From assembly GCF_000222685.1 (NCBI RefSeq), contig NZ_AFWJ01000300.1, forward strand, positions 32,856-96,855: a stretch of DNA of 64,000 nt. The letters are read 5' to 3'. This DNA comes from Vibrio nigripulchritudo ATCC 27043 (GTDB taxonomy: Bacteria > Pseudomonadota > Gammaproteobacteria > Enterobacterales > Vibrionaceae). Each line of letters starts with the position of its first letter. The first letter of the stretch is position 1. Shown in pieces: positions 17,355-26,140 of this stretch. A program made the translations under genes and the position numbers. The notes beneath the pieces were generated by a model. That model did no database searches and was not told where the DNA came from. It was given only the letters and a program-made list of their open reading frames with translations.

Positions 17355-19471
17355 TGGCGGGTCAAAGTGCATTTACGCTAACAATTGATGAACAGAATCT
17401 GGCGTGGCTAGCGATTGATGTTCCGGGTGAGAAAATGAACACCCTTCAAGCTGAGTTTGCCGACGAAATGCAGGCGATTTTGCTTGAACTTGAAGCGAAA
17501 AAGAACGAGCTGAAAGGATTAGTTATCCACTCCTTAAAGCCCGACAACTTTGTTGCTGGTGCGGATGTGCGAATGCTGGATGCGTGTACAACCGCAGAAG
17601 AGGCTGAAGGGCTGGCAAAACAGGGGCAACAAATGTTTGCTCGGCTTGAAGCTTTGCCTTTTGCCACAGTGGCTGCCATTCACGGTCCATGTCTCGGTGG
17701 CGGCTTGGAGCTTGCCCTAGCGTGTGACTACCGAGTGTGTACCGATTCCGATAAAACGCGTCTTGGTCTGCCTGAAGTTCAGCTAGGCCTGTTACCTGGC
17801 TCAGGTGGTACACAGCGTCTGCCAAGGCTAATTGGTCTGCTGAATTCGTTGGATCTCATTCTTACGGGTAAACAGCTCAGAGCAAAGAAAGCCAAAAAGC
17901 TGGGCGTGGTTGATGCAAGTGTGCCGCATTCCATTTTACTTGATGTCGCGAAACAGTTTGCGGGCAAGAAAAAAGCGAAATTCAAAGCAGACACCAAAGA
18001 AAAGCTGATTTCTGGCAACAGGCTCGGTCGTAAGCTGGTGTTTGATCAGGCAGTCAAAAAGACTTTGGCAAAGACGCGCGGAAACTACCCGGCAGCCGAA
18101 GCCATTCTTGCGGTGATCGGTGAAGGTCTGGAAAAGGGGCTGGAAGCGGGGCTTGCCATCGAAGCGAAGAAATTCGGTCAGTTGTGTATGACGTCTGAAT
18201 CGAAGGCATTGCGCTCTATCTTTTTCGCCACAACAGAAATGAAGAAAGAAAACGGCAGTGACGCCCAGCCAAGAAAGATCAACCAGGTTGGTGTGCTTGG
18301 CGGCGGCTTGATGGGGGCAGGCATCAGCCATGTCTCCGTTTCCAAAGCGAAAGTGCCGGTTCGAGTGAAAGATGTGTCTAACGACGGCGTGATGAACGCG
18401 CTGAATTACAACTTTAAGTTGTTTTCTAAGCAGAAAAAGCGCCGCATCCTTTCCAAAGCGGGTTTGCAATTCAATATGTCCCAATTAACCGGAGGGACGG
18501 ATTACACGGGTTATCGCGGAACCGACATGGTGATCGAGGCTGTGTTTGAAGATTTAGGTCTGAAACAGACGATGGTGAAAGACATTGAGGAGAACAGTAA
18601 AGCGTCGACTATTTTTGCGACCAATACGTCTTCATTGCCGATACACCAAATTGCGGCTGAATGTGAGCGTCCGGAAAATGTTGTGGGTCTTCATTACTTC
18701 AGCCCGGCAGAGAAAATGCCACTGGTGGAGGTGATTCCTCACGAAGGGACATCCGATGAAGTGATTTCAACGGCGGTAGACTTTGCTCGTAAGCAAGGTA
18801 AAACCCCGATTGTGGTTGCCGATAAAGCGGGCTTCTACGTGAACAGGATTCTTGCACCCTACATGAATGAAGCCGCGCATCTGCTGTTAAGTGGTGAGCC
18901 TATCGAAGTTCTGGATGAGGCACTGCTCAATTTCGGATTCCCGGTAGGACCAATCACCTTGCTGGATGAAGTGGGCGTCGATGTTGGGGCTAAAATCATT
19001 CCAATTCTGGTGGAAGAACTCGGGGCGCGTTTCAAAGCACCGGATGTGTTCGATACCTTGCTCAATGATGGGCGCAAAGGTCGTAAGAGTGGCAAGGGTT
19101 TCTACACCTACAAAGGTAAGAAAAAGGACGTCGATAAGAGCGTATACAAACTACTTAAGCTGACGCCAGAATCCAAATTACCAGAAAAAGACGTTGCACT
19201 TCGCTGTGTGTTACCGATGTTAAATGAAGCCGTACGATGTCTGGATGAAGGAATCATTCGTAGTGCGCGTGATGGCGATATCGGTGCTATTTTCGGTATT
19301 GGGTTCCCTCCATTCTTAGGTGGACCGTTCCGTTACATGGACCAGATTGGGCTGAAAGAGCTGGTGAACATCATGAATGAGTTCGCCCAGAAGTATGGGG
19401 ATCGCTTCGCTCCGTGCGATGGTCTGCTTACCCGTGCGGGCAACGATGAAACCTTTCATTCTGCATCTTAG
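17354..19471 (+). CDS. fadJ: Fatty-acid oxidation complex alpha subunit FadJ
   Basis: A 705-residue multifunctional enzyme using ATG 17354, which overlaps the fadI stop; the longer frame from 17306 is inside fadI. The N-terminal enoyl-CoA hydratase/isomerase domain (about 1-190) has the oxyanion-hole [13 protein letters not shown] and catalytic Glu in [16 protein letters not shown]. The 3-hydroxyacyl-CoA dehydrogenase NAD domain starts near 310 with [11 protein letters not shown] and includes the catalytic His in [12 protein letters not shown]. Two C-terminal helical domains complete it ([29 protein letters not shown]). It forms the FadI2J2 complex. Confidence 0.96.
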   Translation: MAGQSAFTLTIDEQNLAWLAIDVPGEKMNTLQAEFADEMQAILLELEAKKNELKGLVIHSLKPDNFVAGADVRMLDACTTAEEAEGLAKQGQQMFARLEALPFATVAAIHGPCLGGGLELALACDYRVCTDSDKTRLGLPEVQLGLLPGSGGTQRLPRLIGLLNSLDLILTGKQLRAKKAKKLGVVDASVPHSILLDVAKQFAGKKKAKFKADTKEKLISGNRLGRKLVFDQAVKKTLAKTRGNYPAAEAILAVIGEGLEKGLEAGLAIEAKKFGQLCMTSESKALRSIFFATTEMKKENGSDAQPRKINQVGVLGGGLMGAGISHVSVSKAKVPVRVKDVSNDGVMNALNYNFKLFSKQKKRRILSKAGLQFNMSQLTGGTDYTGYRGTDMVIEAVFEDLGLKQTMVKDIEENSKASTIFATNTSSLPIHQIAAECERPENVVGLHYFSPAEKMPLVEVIPHEGTSDEVISTAVDFARKQGKTPIVVADKAGFYVNRILAPYMNEAAHLLLSGEPIEVLDEALLNFGFPVGPITLLDEVGVDVGAKIIPILVEELGARFKAPDVFDTLLNDGRKGRKSGKGFYTYKGKKKDVDKSVYKLLKLTPESKLPEKDVALRCVLPMLNEAVRCLDEGIIRSARDGDIGAIFGIGFPPFLGGPFRYMDQIGLKELVNIMNEFAQKYGDRFAPCDGLLTRAGNDETFHSAS

Positions 19472-19493
19472 AAATAAGAAAAGCGTCAAGTTC

Positions 19494-19524
19494 ATAAGCC
19501 GGTCGAAAACCGGCTTATTTTTTA
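19494..19524 (+). terminator. Terminator of fadIJ
   Basis: ATAAGCCGGT (19494-19503) pairs perfectly with ACCGGCTTAT (19509-19518) around CGAAA and is followed by TTTTTATTT. Confidence 0.9.
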
Positions 19525-19684
19525 TTTGGCACGGGTGGCATTTTGATTACTTAGGTCGCGTGACAAAAGTATGACAATTTGGATCACAGCTCCCCAATTT
19601 AGAACTAAGTGTAAAGGCGTGAATATTCCCTTCTGCGCATAGGGAGTAGACTTTATTTCTGAAAGATAGATATCAGGAGTGGCT

Positions 19685-20728
19685 ATGCTAGGTAACACAA
19701 TAAAATCCGACATTTATGTCGGCAGTGTAGTAGAAACGCTTGTCAATGAAATGGCTATTGACCCGCAATCACTCACTACTACTAAATTTGCGCAGTATCT
19801 GGATGATTATGGGGTGGACAAAAACCCTTCTTTGGTTACGCACTTCGGTAACGGCGTGGTGAAAGAAGGCTTATTATCCATCAGTTCTCAAAACGTTTGG
19901 GTAAATGGGGAAAATAAATCTGTCACCGACGTTTCTGTATGGAAATGGAACACAGAAGGGCTCAAGGAAGCGTTGGTTACCACAAATACGGATGTGATTA
20001 ACGTAAAAAACTTCGTCGATGTGAATATTCGTTCTATGTCGGACAACGGAGCCACGGTCAACGTTTACGGAGCCAAGCGAGGTGACATCACCACAGGAAA
20101 CGGAAACGATGAAGTTAACGTTCATGTACTTTCGAACGGTGGGGCATGGAGTAATGAATTCAACATTGATACTGGCGATGGCAATGACACTATCCGTTTC
20201 TTTGAGATAGCTGGTGGGGATTATACCGAGTTCAATATCTCTGCCGGGAAAGGAAACGACATTGTTAACGTGATGGACTTGTCTGCACCGGATTGTACAA
20301 GCCACAGAGAAGTTCACGGCGGTGAAGGGGTCGATGCATTGTATCTGAGCGGAGACAATGCCGTTCAGTTTACCGGCTTTGAAGTGGTCATCGGAGATGG
20401 TGCATCTAACCTTCATATTACGAAAGACTTACTTGATAACAACCTTCAGGGGACATGGGCAGACAATGACGACGGCGGCGCCAATGTTATGGTCTTTACC
20501 GATGTGAACTTGACGATTGATGTCGGGCTGGCGGAATATGCTGGATACTTCTCTACGTATACGGCTGAAGATCTGTCATCAGCGATGACTCAGCGACTGA
20601 ATGATTTTGGTGTCGACTACACCGCAGACTACACCATCGCGGAGTTCTACACTGAGACTGGCGACTATCTGATCGTGACCGATACCAGCGCCGACAACTT
20701 GATTAATTCAGTGATCGATTTGGTGTGA
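19685..20728 (+). CDS. Uncharacterised protein with RTX-like GNGNDE repeats
   Basis: The ATG at 19685 is used because CAGGAG lies six bases upstream; a GTG at 19679 overlaps that site. The 347-residue product is acidic, has no signal peptide and almost no Cys. Its middle (about residues 130-220) holds spaced calcium-binding nonapeptide-like motifs: TGNGNDEVNVH, TGDGNDTIRFF, AGKGNDIVNVM and GGEGVDALYLS. These repeats form a parallel beta roll in RTX proteins exported by type I secretion. The final residues (ITDT-like VTDTSADNLINSVIDLV) could be a secretion signal, but no type I transporter genes are nearby. I do not recognise a specific family or function. Confidence 0.6.
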   Translation: MLGNTIKSDIYVGSVVETLVNEMAIDPQSLTTTKFAQYLDDYGVDKNPSLVTHFGNGVVKEGLLSISSQNVWVNGENKSVTDVSVWKWNTEGLKEALVTTNTDVINVKNFVDVNIRSMSDNGATVNVYGAKRGDITTGNGNDEVNVHVLSNGGAWSNEFNIDTGDGNDTIRFFEIAGGDYTEFNISAGKGNDIVNVMDLSAPDCTSHREVHGGEGVDALYLSGDNAVQFTGFEVVIGDGASNLHITKDLLDNNLQGTWADNDDGGANVMVFTDVNLTIDVGLAEYAGYFSTYTAEDLSSAMTQRLNDFGVDYTADYTIAEFYTETGDYLIVTDTSADNLINSVIDLV

Positions 20729-20782
20729 ACGTAGCAGCACTTTAAATTCGTACTTAACTTGATTTCAATTGTTCAAAGTAAG

Positions 20783-20821
20783 ATGAAGTTCTTGGGTTAC
20801 CTCCCCGAGAACTTCATTTTT
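20783..20821 (+). terminator. Terminator after the RTX-like gene
   Basis: ATGAAGTTCT (20783-20792) pairs with AGAACTTCAT (20808-20817), with an inner GGG/CCC extension, followed by TTTT. It lies between two converging genes. Confidence 0.75.
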
Positions 20822-20832
20822 ACCTAACTTAT

Positions 20833-22356
20833 TTAAAAGGATAGATTGTCCACTTTAGGTATGGGCGTGCCTTCAATGAGCTTCCTGTAAGCTTCAATGT
20901 AAGGAAAGTAGGCGTTATGGATTTCGGCTCTCGGTTTGTAGACCTTTCTAGACGTGCAAATATCTGAAATGGCTTTTTCAAAATTCTCGAATAACCCGAC
21001 AGATACTCCTGCGGTTATCGCTGTACCCAACGCAGTCGCTTCTTTGTTATCCATCTCAACATATGGAAGGTTTAGGATGTCGGCCTTCATTTGATTCCAA
21101 AGCGAATTGTTTGCCATCCCACTTACCCCCCTTACTTCCTTAACTTGCTCTCCAAGGTCGTCTGAAAGTTGGGTGAAAGTGAGGGATAAGTCATAAGCTA
21201 AAGCTTCTAAAAAGGAACGATATAGGTGAGCCCTTTTGTGTCCCCAATTCAATCCAACGAATGCTCCGGCGTTTACACTTGCGTCTGGTGGACAAGCGCG
21301 ACCACCAAAATGAGGGTTACAGAGTAAACCATCAGACCCTGGCGCGATGGATTTTGCTTCCTGTGAGAGAGTTTCGTAGTGGCTAATATGGTTGGTATAG
21401 TCACCAAACATGAGATCAGCAAGCCACTTTTGAGTCAGCCCTCCTCCATTAATGAACACAGAAGGGTGGCAAATGTTTGGCACAGGAGAGCCAAAAATCT
21501 CGCCAACTTTTCCTATGTGGTCATAAGAGGCATGAGAAGTAGACATGGAAAGAATTGGATAAGTGCCAGCTATATCCACTGCAACATTCTGTGAAAAGCC
21601 TCCAGCTCCAACAATACTGGCTGGAGTGTCACCAAGGCCTGCGATAACGGGAGTTCCGATAGGTATTGAGGTTTGAGTAGATAGTTTACCTGTTGTGTAA
21701 GCCACAATATCCGTGGATTCTGCAATATGGGGTAGAAGCTCCAGATCTATGTTGAGCTTGGAAGCGATACCATGATCCCACTGCTGGCTCTTTTTATTCG
21801 AAAGACCAGTCATCCAAAGCAGAGACTTGTCAATAACCCAGTCTTCCGGTGGAAGCTCTGAAAGATGACCCACTATATAGCTAGTAATAGGTACGACTTT
21901 AACCGTTTTTTCAAAGCTTTCTGGCGACAGGTCTTCCATCCATTTCACTTTTGGAGCCAGAGTCGGGTACCAGGTTCCGGTCACATTTCGGATCTCAGCA
22001 CCGTAATCACGCACCATGTTTTCATAGTGTGGGAGAAAACGCGTATCTAAAGATGTGGTGTAGGGGAAAGTGGGAGAACCATGTTTATCAACACCTAGTA
22101 CTCCGCCCATCATGCCAGATACACCTATTACACCAACATCGTTTGCTGAAAAAGAGTCTGACGAAAATAGGTGATTTATCGACGATAACATCGAATCATA
22201 CATCGCGTTTATGTCGTACGTCGCTTTACCGTTCGTGTCTGTATCTGGTGTATATGTCTGCTTATGTTCTCCCAGTAGCTTTCCTGAACTGCTGAAGACA
22301 GACAAAAGCATTCCACTAGAGCCTAGATCAATGGTCAATATTAGTTGTTTAGTCAT
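20833..22356 (-). CDS. FGGY-family carbohydrate kinase
   Basis: A 507-residue ATP-dependent sugar or polyol kinase of the FGGY family (xylulokinase, glycerol kinase and relatives). The N-terminal ATPase motif is TIDLGSSGMLLSVF, and the catalytic-base region is AGLGDTPASIVGAGG. A C-terminal adenosine-binding segment (VRGVSGMANNSLWNQMKADI, then ATALGTAITAGVSVGLF) completes it. ATG 22356 is preferred because AGGTGG sits seven bases upstream; a GTG three codons earlier overlaps it. It lies directly downstream of the GlpD-like gene, apparently one operon. Kinase plus FAD dehydrogenase suggests a polyol that is phosphorylated and then oxidised. The substrate cannot be read from sequence. Confidence 0.85.
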   Translation of the reverse strand: MTKQLILTIDLGSSGMLLSVFSSSGKLLGEHKQTYTPDTDTNGKATYDINAMYDSMLSSINHLFSSDSFSANDVGVIGVSGMMGGVLGVDKHGSPTFPYTTSLDTRFLPHYENMVRDYGAEIRNVTGTWYPTLAPKVKWMEDLSPESFEKTVKVVPITSYIVGHLSELPPEDWVIDKSLLWMTGLSNKKSQQWDHGIASKLNIDLELLPHIAESTDIVAYTTGKLSTQTSIPIGTPVIAGLGDTPASIVGAGGFSQNVAVDIAGTYPILSMSTSHASYDHIGKVGEIFGSPVPNICHPSVFINGGGLTQKWLADLMFGDYTNHISHYETLSQEAKSIAPGSDGLLCNPHFGGRACPPDASVNAGAFVGLNWGHKRAHLYRSFLEALAYDLSLTFTQLSDDLGEQVKEVRGVSGMANNSLWNQMKADILNLPYVEMDNKEATALGTAITAGVSVGLFENFEKAISDICTSRKVYKPRAEIHNAYFPYIEAYRKLIEGTPIPKVDNLSF

Positions 22357-22390
22357 AACTGCCACCTAATTTTAATTTTGAGTGATTCAC

Positions 22391-24016
22391 TTATTGGCAT
22401 TGAAGCTCTGAAGAACTAAATACACGATTATTTGCGACTTCTTCCTGATACTTAATGATTTCCGAATTTAGTCGGTCTCTAGACCAGTTAAGTTCATGGG
22501 CAACGAGCTTTCCAATCACGTTTAGCTGAGACAGACCCGCATCCTTTAACTGAAAAAAGATATTAGTACGCCGTATCAAAACATCGGTCAGATGAACGAC
22601 ATGCTCGTGACGGGTTATATAACGAATTTCTGCTGGAGTAAGAGGAAAACCAGGACCGAAAGCTTCCAACTTATCGTCTAAAGAGGAAGTGAGCATAAGT
22701 ACCTTTGACGCGTTACTGCCAAAGTTACGCTGTATTCTCTCTATATCGTGTTCAGACAAAACGCTGTTATGAATAGGATTGTGCTTGGAGAAGTATTCTC
22801 CACCAGAAATAGGAGTGATGTGACTTAAGCTCTTTGTTTTGTCGAGCTTTTCTGTTGCCTCAACAAAATCAATGGTTTCCTCTGCCATTAGGCGGCAGGT
22901 ACTCAACTTTCCGCCAGCCAGAGTGTACAGCCCAGATGAACTTTGAGTGATCAGATGGCGCCTTGATACTTTACTGGCGTCAGATATTGAATCCGATCTT
23001 ATCAGGGGTCTTAAGCCCGACCATGCTGAAATGATGTCCTGCTTCGTTAGTTTAGCGTCTGGAAACATTTCATTGGTAGCATTCAGTACATGCAATATAT
23101 CAGCATCTGTTATAGATGGGTTATCAATGTCACCGTCGTAATAGGAATCAGTAGCGCCAGCAAATACGTACCCATCTTCATCCCTTGGCAATACCCAGTT
23201 CATGCGGCCATTATCACTGGCAACATGCATGAATACACCATGGTTAACGTTCAATCTCTCACTGCTAAATGCAAGGTGGACACCCTTTGAAGGTTTCATC
23301 AAAGGTTTAGCATTAGGATCATCAATTAACCGGATAGAGTCGACGCCAGGACCGCAGGCGTTGATTACGTATGAAGCTGATATTTCAAAGTTTTGATTTA
23401 ATATCTGATTCGTTGCTTTAACTCCACAAACTTTGCCATTGTTATAAAGTAAATCCGTTACCTGCGTATAGTTCATGGCGACGGCTCCATGAGACACAGC
23501 GCTTTTAAGGGTATCGATCGTCAATCTGGCGTCATTGGTTGCCAAGTCATGGAACAACCCTGCCCCTTTAAGTCCATTTGAGTTGAGCAGAGGCTCTTTA
23601 TCTTTCAGTTTCTTCTTACTAAATATTCTACTTTTTCTGTTTTGAGGGTTACCTGATACAAAATCGTAAAAAGTCAGCGCGATCTTGAGCTGCCAGGGGC
23701 GATATTTGCCCTGTGAGTTTGATATGAACAGAATAGGCTGAGTTTTAGCTAGATGAGGAGCTATGTATAACTGTGTTTCTCGTTCTCTGCAGGATTCACG
23801 AACGACCTTTAGGTCAAGGGTTTCCAGGTATCTCACGCCTCCGTGTATGAGTTTACCTGAACGGCTACTCGTTCCTGAAGAGAAGTCATTCTTCTCCAGT
23901 ACGGCGACTGAGTACCCTCTCAGTGCAGCCTCGCGAGCAAGAGAAACACCTGAAATGCCTCCACCAATTATCAAAAAATCATAGGCTTGGGATGAACCAT
24001 TGCTATTCGAATCCAT
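22391..24016 (-). CDS. GlpD-like FAD-dependent polyol-phosphate dehydrogenase
   Basis: A 541-residue flavoprotein resembling aerobic glycerol-3-phosphate dehydrogenase. The FAD-binding loop LIIGGGISGVSLAREAALRG is near residue 15. The GlpD-type motif SSGTSSRSGKLIHGGVRYLE follows, and GLYTLAGGKLSTCRLMAEE lies in the second half. The C-terminal DAO_C helical domain includes TPAEIRYITRHEHVVHLTDVLIRRT. GlpD proteins are peripheral membrane enzymes that pass electrons to quinone. The neighbours (FGGY kinase, DeoR regulator, aldolase) point to a related polyol phosphate, such as a tetritol or pentitol phosphate, rather than ordinary glycerol metabolism. That is inference. Confidence 0.8.
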   Translation of the reverse strand: MDSNSNGSSQAYDFLIIGGGISGVSLAREAALRGYSVAVLEKNDFSSGTSSRSGKLIHGGVRYLETLDLKVVRESCRERETQLYIAPHLAKTQPILFISNSQGKYRPWQLKIALTFYDFVSGNPQNRKSRIFSKKKLKDKEPLLNSNGLKGAGLFHDLATNDARLTIDTLKSAVSHGAVAMNYTQVTDLLYNNGKVCGVKATNQILNQNFEISASYVINACGPGVDSIRLIDDPNAKPLMKPSKGVHLAFSSERLNVNHGVFMHVASDNGRMNWVLPRDEDGYVFAGATDSYYDGDIDNPSITDADILHVLNATNEMFPDAKLTKQDIISAWSGLRPLIRSDSISDASKVSRRHLITQSSSGLYTLAGGKLSTCRLMAEETIDFVEATEKLDKTKSLSHITPISGGEYFSKHNPIHNSVLSEHDIERIQRNFGSNASKVLMLTSSLDDKLEAFGPGFPLTPAEIRYITRHEHVVHLTDVLIRRTNIFFQLKDAGLSQLNVIGKLVAHELNWSRDRLNSEIIKYQEEVANNRVFSSSELQCQ

Positions 24017-24053
24017 TTTCCCTCCTTGGAAAATGACAGTTTAATATAATGAT

Positions 24054-24120
24054 GTGTAGTTTTTTATAGCATTGTGGTGTTTTTGTGTAAAGTTCCGTGT
24101 TGTGTTTTGTGTTCTTTAGA
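24054..24120 (-). promoter_or_regulatory. Promoter region of the GlpD-like/kinase operon with TTGTGTT motifs
   Basis: Between the GlpD-like gene and the DeoR terminator lie TTGTGTA (24083-24089) and two abutting TTGTGTT copies (24100-24106 and 24107-24113). The 10-base string TTTTGTGTTC (24105-24114) recurs exactly at 27636-27645 beside the FAD-oxidase gene. These are candidate operators for the adjacent DeoR protein. The link is inferred. Confidence 0.4.
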
Positions 24121-24123
24121 TAT

Positions 24124-24153
24124 AAAAAAACCGAATCAATCGTGATTCGGTTT
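24124..24153 (-). terminator. Terminator of the DeoR gene
   Basis: On the minus strand AAACCGAATCA pairs with TGATTCGGTTT (24128-24138 with 24143-24153 on the plus strand), followed by a run of T residues. It isolates the DeoR gene from the GlpD-like operon downstream. Confidence 0.85.
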
Positions 24154-24172
24154 GTCAATGTCGCATTATCGA

Positions 24173-24979
24173 TTAAATCACTTCAATGCCATTCTCTTCA
24201 GCCCATTGTCGATACTCTAGTGGGAAGTCGTCATCAACAATGAAGGCATCAAATACCGCTAAATCCGATACTTTACTAAAGTTAATTCTTCCCAACTTAG
24301 AAGAGTCGCAGACCAGGTATTTTTTTCTTGCCTGGCGAAGCATCATTTGATTTGAAGGGACCTCGGCATGTGCCGGATGAGTCCAGCCAGCATTGAGGTC
24401 GATGGCTGATGCGCCAAAAAAACCTCTATCTAAATTGATGGAGGCTAACGCTTGCTCGGTAACGGTACCCGACAGCGCATGAGAGGTATTTCTATAGTGT
24501 CCACCGGGGACAAATAAATCAACAATAGGCAGGCGGACGGCTTTTTCTGCAATGTTTAGAGCCAGTGTTGTAACAGATAAATGCTGAACATCATCAGATA
24601 AGTAGTCAAGAATCATAGGGACAGTACTACCTGCATTAAGACCTATGCTTTCATTCGATTTTATGAGTGAAGCTGCTTTCCGAGCGATAGTCTGTTTTGT
24701 CGTTAAATGAATATTTTCTTTTTCTTCTAGCGCGACTTCGCTCTCATAAGGAGGAGGAGTAATCTGTCCGCTATTAAGCTTGGCTCCTCCATACACCACA
24801 GTGACTAACCCTTGTTTCTCAAAGGCTGTAAAATCGCGACGAATCGTTGCGATGTTAACCCCAAATTGCTTAGCCAGCTGAGCGTTCTTTGCTACTCCAT
24901 TTTTTCGAATTATTTGCAAAATTCTACTTTGACGTTCTTCAGGTAGCATGGTTTCTTCTGAAGCGTCTCCTTTACTCAT
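24173..24979 (-). CDS. DeoR/GlpR-family transcriptional repressor
   Basis: ATG 24979 is chosen because AAAGGAAC lies just upstream; an in-frame start at 25042 adds 21 unlike residues. The 268-residue protein has an N-terminal winged helix (about residues 11-65: LPEERQSRILQIIRKNG, then AQLAKQFGVNIATIRRDFTAFEKQGLV) and a C-terminal DeoRC sugar-phosphate sensing domain. The latter includes SIGLNAGSTVPMILDYL and the DRGFFGASAIDLNAGWTH segment. DeoR proteins usually repress catabolic operons and respond to a phosphorylated pathway intermediate. It is divergent from the aldolase gene and lies between the GlpD-like operon and the rest of the module. Confidence 0.88.
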   Translation of the reverse strand: MSKGDASEETMLPEERQSRILQIIRKNGVAKNAQLAKQFGVNIATIRRDFTAFEKQGLVTVVYGGAKLNSGQITPPPYESEVALEEKENIHLTTKQTIARKAASLIKSNESIGLNAGSTVPMILDYLSDDVQHLSVTTLALNIAEKAVRLPIVDLFVPGGHYRNTSHALSGTVTEQALASINLDRGFFGASAIDLNAGWTHPAHAEVPSNQMMLRQARKKYLVCDSSKLGRINFSKVSDLAVFDAFIVDDDFPLEYRQWAEENGIEVI

Positions 24980-25111
24980 AAATGTTCCTTTGAGTTGGTG
25001 AGCTGTAAGCTGTGAAATATCATAACATCGTGTTGTTCTCAAGCTTCACACTTTGCTTATGTGCTCGTACGCTATATTTATTTCTTTTTTTACTTTTGTG
25101 CAGTGTTGTTG

Positions 25112-25171
25112 TTGACATTCTGTTACATAAAGCGACATAGTGCTCTATGTTTATTGTAGTAAAAAACATAG
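25112..25171 (+). promoter_or_regulatory. Promoter of the aldolase gene with overlapping inverted repeats
   Basis: TTGACA (25112-25117) and CATAGT (25136-25141) form a plausible -35/-10 pair with an 18-base spacer. ACATAG (25135-25140) and CTATGT (25145-25150) form an inverted repeat across the -10. CTATGTTT (25145-25152) and AAACATAG (25164-25171) form a second that shares an arm. Binding here would block transcription start. Which regulator binds is unknown; the divergent DeoR gene is the obvious candidate. Confidence 0.5.
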
Positions 25172-25180
25172 GGAAGATTT

Positions 25181-26023
25181 ATGGAAGGGAAAACTATACG
25201 TCTCAACAGAATGTTTGAGAACAATAAAGCCGTTTTCGCGGCACTTGTTAATAGCATGTATTTGGGACCTCAGGCAGGTATCACCTCAGATGCGGAGTTC
25301 AGAAACATTCTGTCGGAGTTATCCGAGAATGGATTAACTGGCGCGATGCTGTCGCCAGGGTATATCAAGCAGTACTCCGATCTTTTGGGGCATAGACACT
25401 CACCTGCCGTGATTATGTCTGTGGGATGGACGGATAAGTGGCGTAACCCAGATTTACTGGGTCATGACGGCTTCAAAGGGCAGCATGACTTTATAGCAAA
25501 TGCCGAACAAGCCGCCGCTTATGGGGCAGATGCAGTACATGACTATGTATTTCTTGGTTCCAATAATCCAGCAGACGATGTCGCTGAAATGAAGCGTTTA
25601 GGTTTGTTGGTTAGAGAGGCGGAGCGTCTTGGGCTTCCTGTATTGTGTGAGCCTTTGGCTAGAGGTACAAATGTTGCTGATGGTGACCAAAATAAGCCTG
25701 AGCTTGTCGCACTGGCAGCCAGAATGGCAGCCGAAGCCGGAGCCGACATTGTAAAAGTCGAATATACGGGAGATCCGGAGAGTTTTCAGACAGTAGTGGA
25801 ATCTACACCTGTTCCTACTGTCATGATGGGAGGGGCGACTCGAAGCAGCTTTCTAGATTTCCTTATCAGCTTAGAAAGTGCAATGATAGCAGGATGCTCA
25901 GGAGTTGCTGTCGGGAGAAACCTCTATCTCCACGAACGTCCGGCGGATGCAATTCGGGCTATTACAGATGTAATCTGTGCGGGCAAAGCAGCGACAGACG
26001 CAGCGAAGCAATACAATTTGTAG
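25181..26023 (+). CDS. DhnA/LsrF-type class I aldolase
   Basis: A 280-residue TIM-barrel protein of the DeoC/FbaB/LacD clan, closest by eye to DhnA-type fructose-bisphosphate aldolases and LsrF. The probable Schiff-base Lys is in ADIVKVEYTGD near residue 193. The phosphate-binding end has VPTVMMGGATR and SGVAVGRNLYLHE. GADAVHDYVFLGSNN and LPVLCEPLARG are further barrel strands. It would cleave or thiolyse a ketose phosphate made by the neighbouring kinase and dehydrogenase. The reaction is inferred and the substrate is unknown. It is a single gene with its own promoter and terminator. Confidence 0.75.
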   Translation: MEGKTIRLNRMFENNKAVFAALVNSMYLGPQAGITSDAEFRNILSELSENGLTGAMLSPGYIKQYSDLLGHRHSPAVIMSVGWTDKWRNPDLLGHDGFKGQHDFIANAEQAAAYGADAVHDYVFLGSNNPADDVAEMKRLGLLVREAERLGLPVLCEPLARGTNVADGDQNKPELVALAARMAAEAGADIVKVEYTGDPESFQTVVESTPVPTVMMGGATRSSFLDFLISLESAMIAGCSGVAVGRNLYLHERPADAIRAITDVICAGKAATDAAKQYNL

Positions 26024-26054
26024 GGTACTTTGCTTCCTCAGCTAAGAGGGTTTT

Positions 26055-26076
26055 GGCGTCTTTAGACGCCTTTTTT
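26055..26076 (+). terminator. Terminator of the aldolase gene
   Basis: GGCGTC (26055-26060) and GACGCC (26065-26070) pair around TTTA, followed by six T residues. Confidence 0.9.
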
Positions 26077-26084
26077 GATCCTAC

Positions 26085-26115
26085 AAAAAAATCCACCTCT
26101 AAGTACGGGTGGATT
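26085..26115 (-). terminator. Terminator of the FAD-linked oxidase gene
   Basis: On the minus strand AATCCACC and GGTGGATT (26108-26115 and 26090-26097 on the plus strand) form an 8-bp stem followed by T residues. It faces the aldolase terminator. Confidence 0.85.
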
Positions 26116-26140
26116 CAAAGTATTGTATGGCTTAGGGAGC

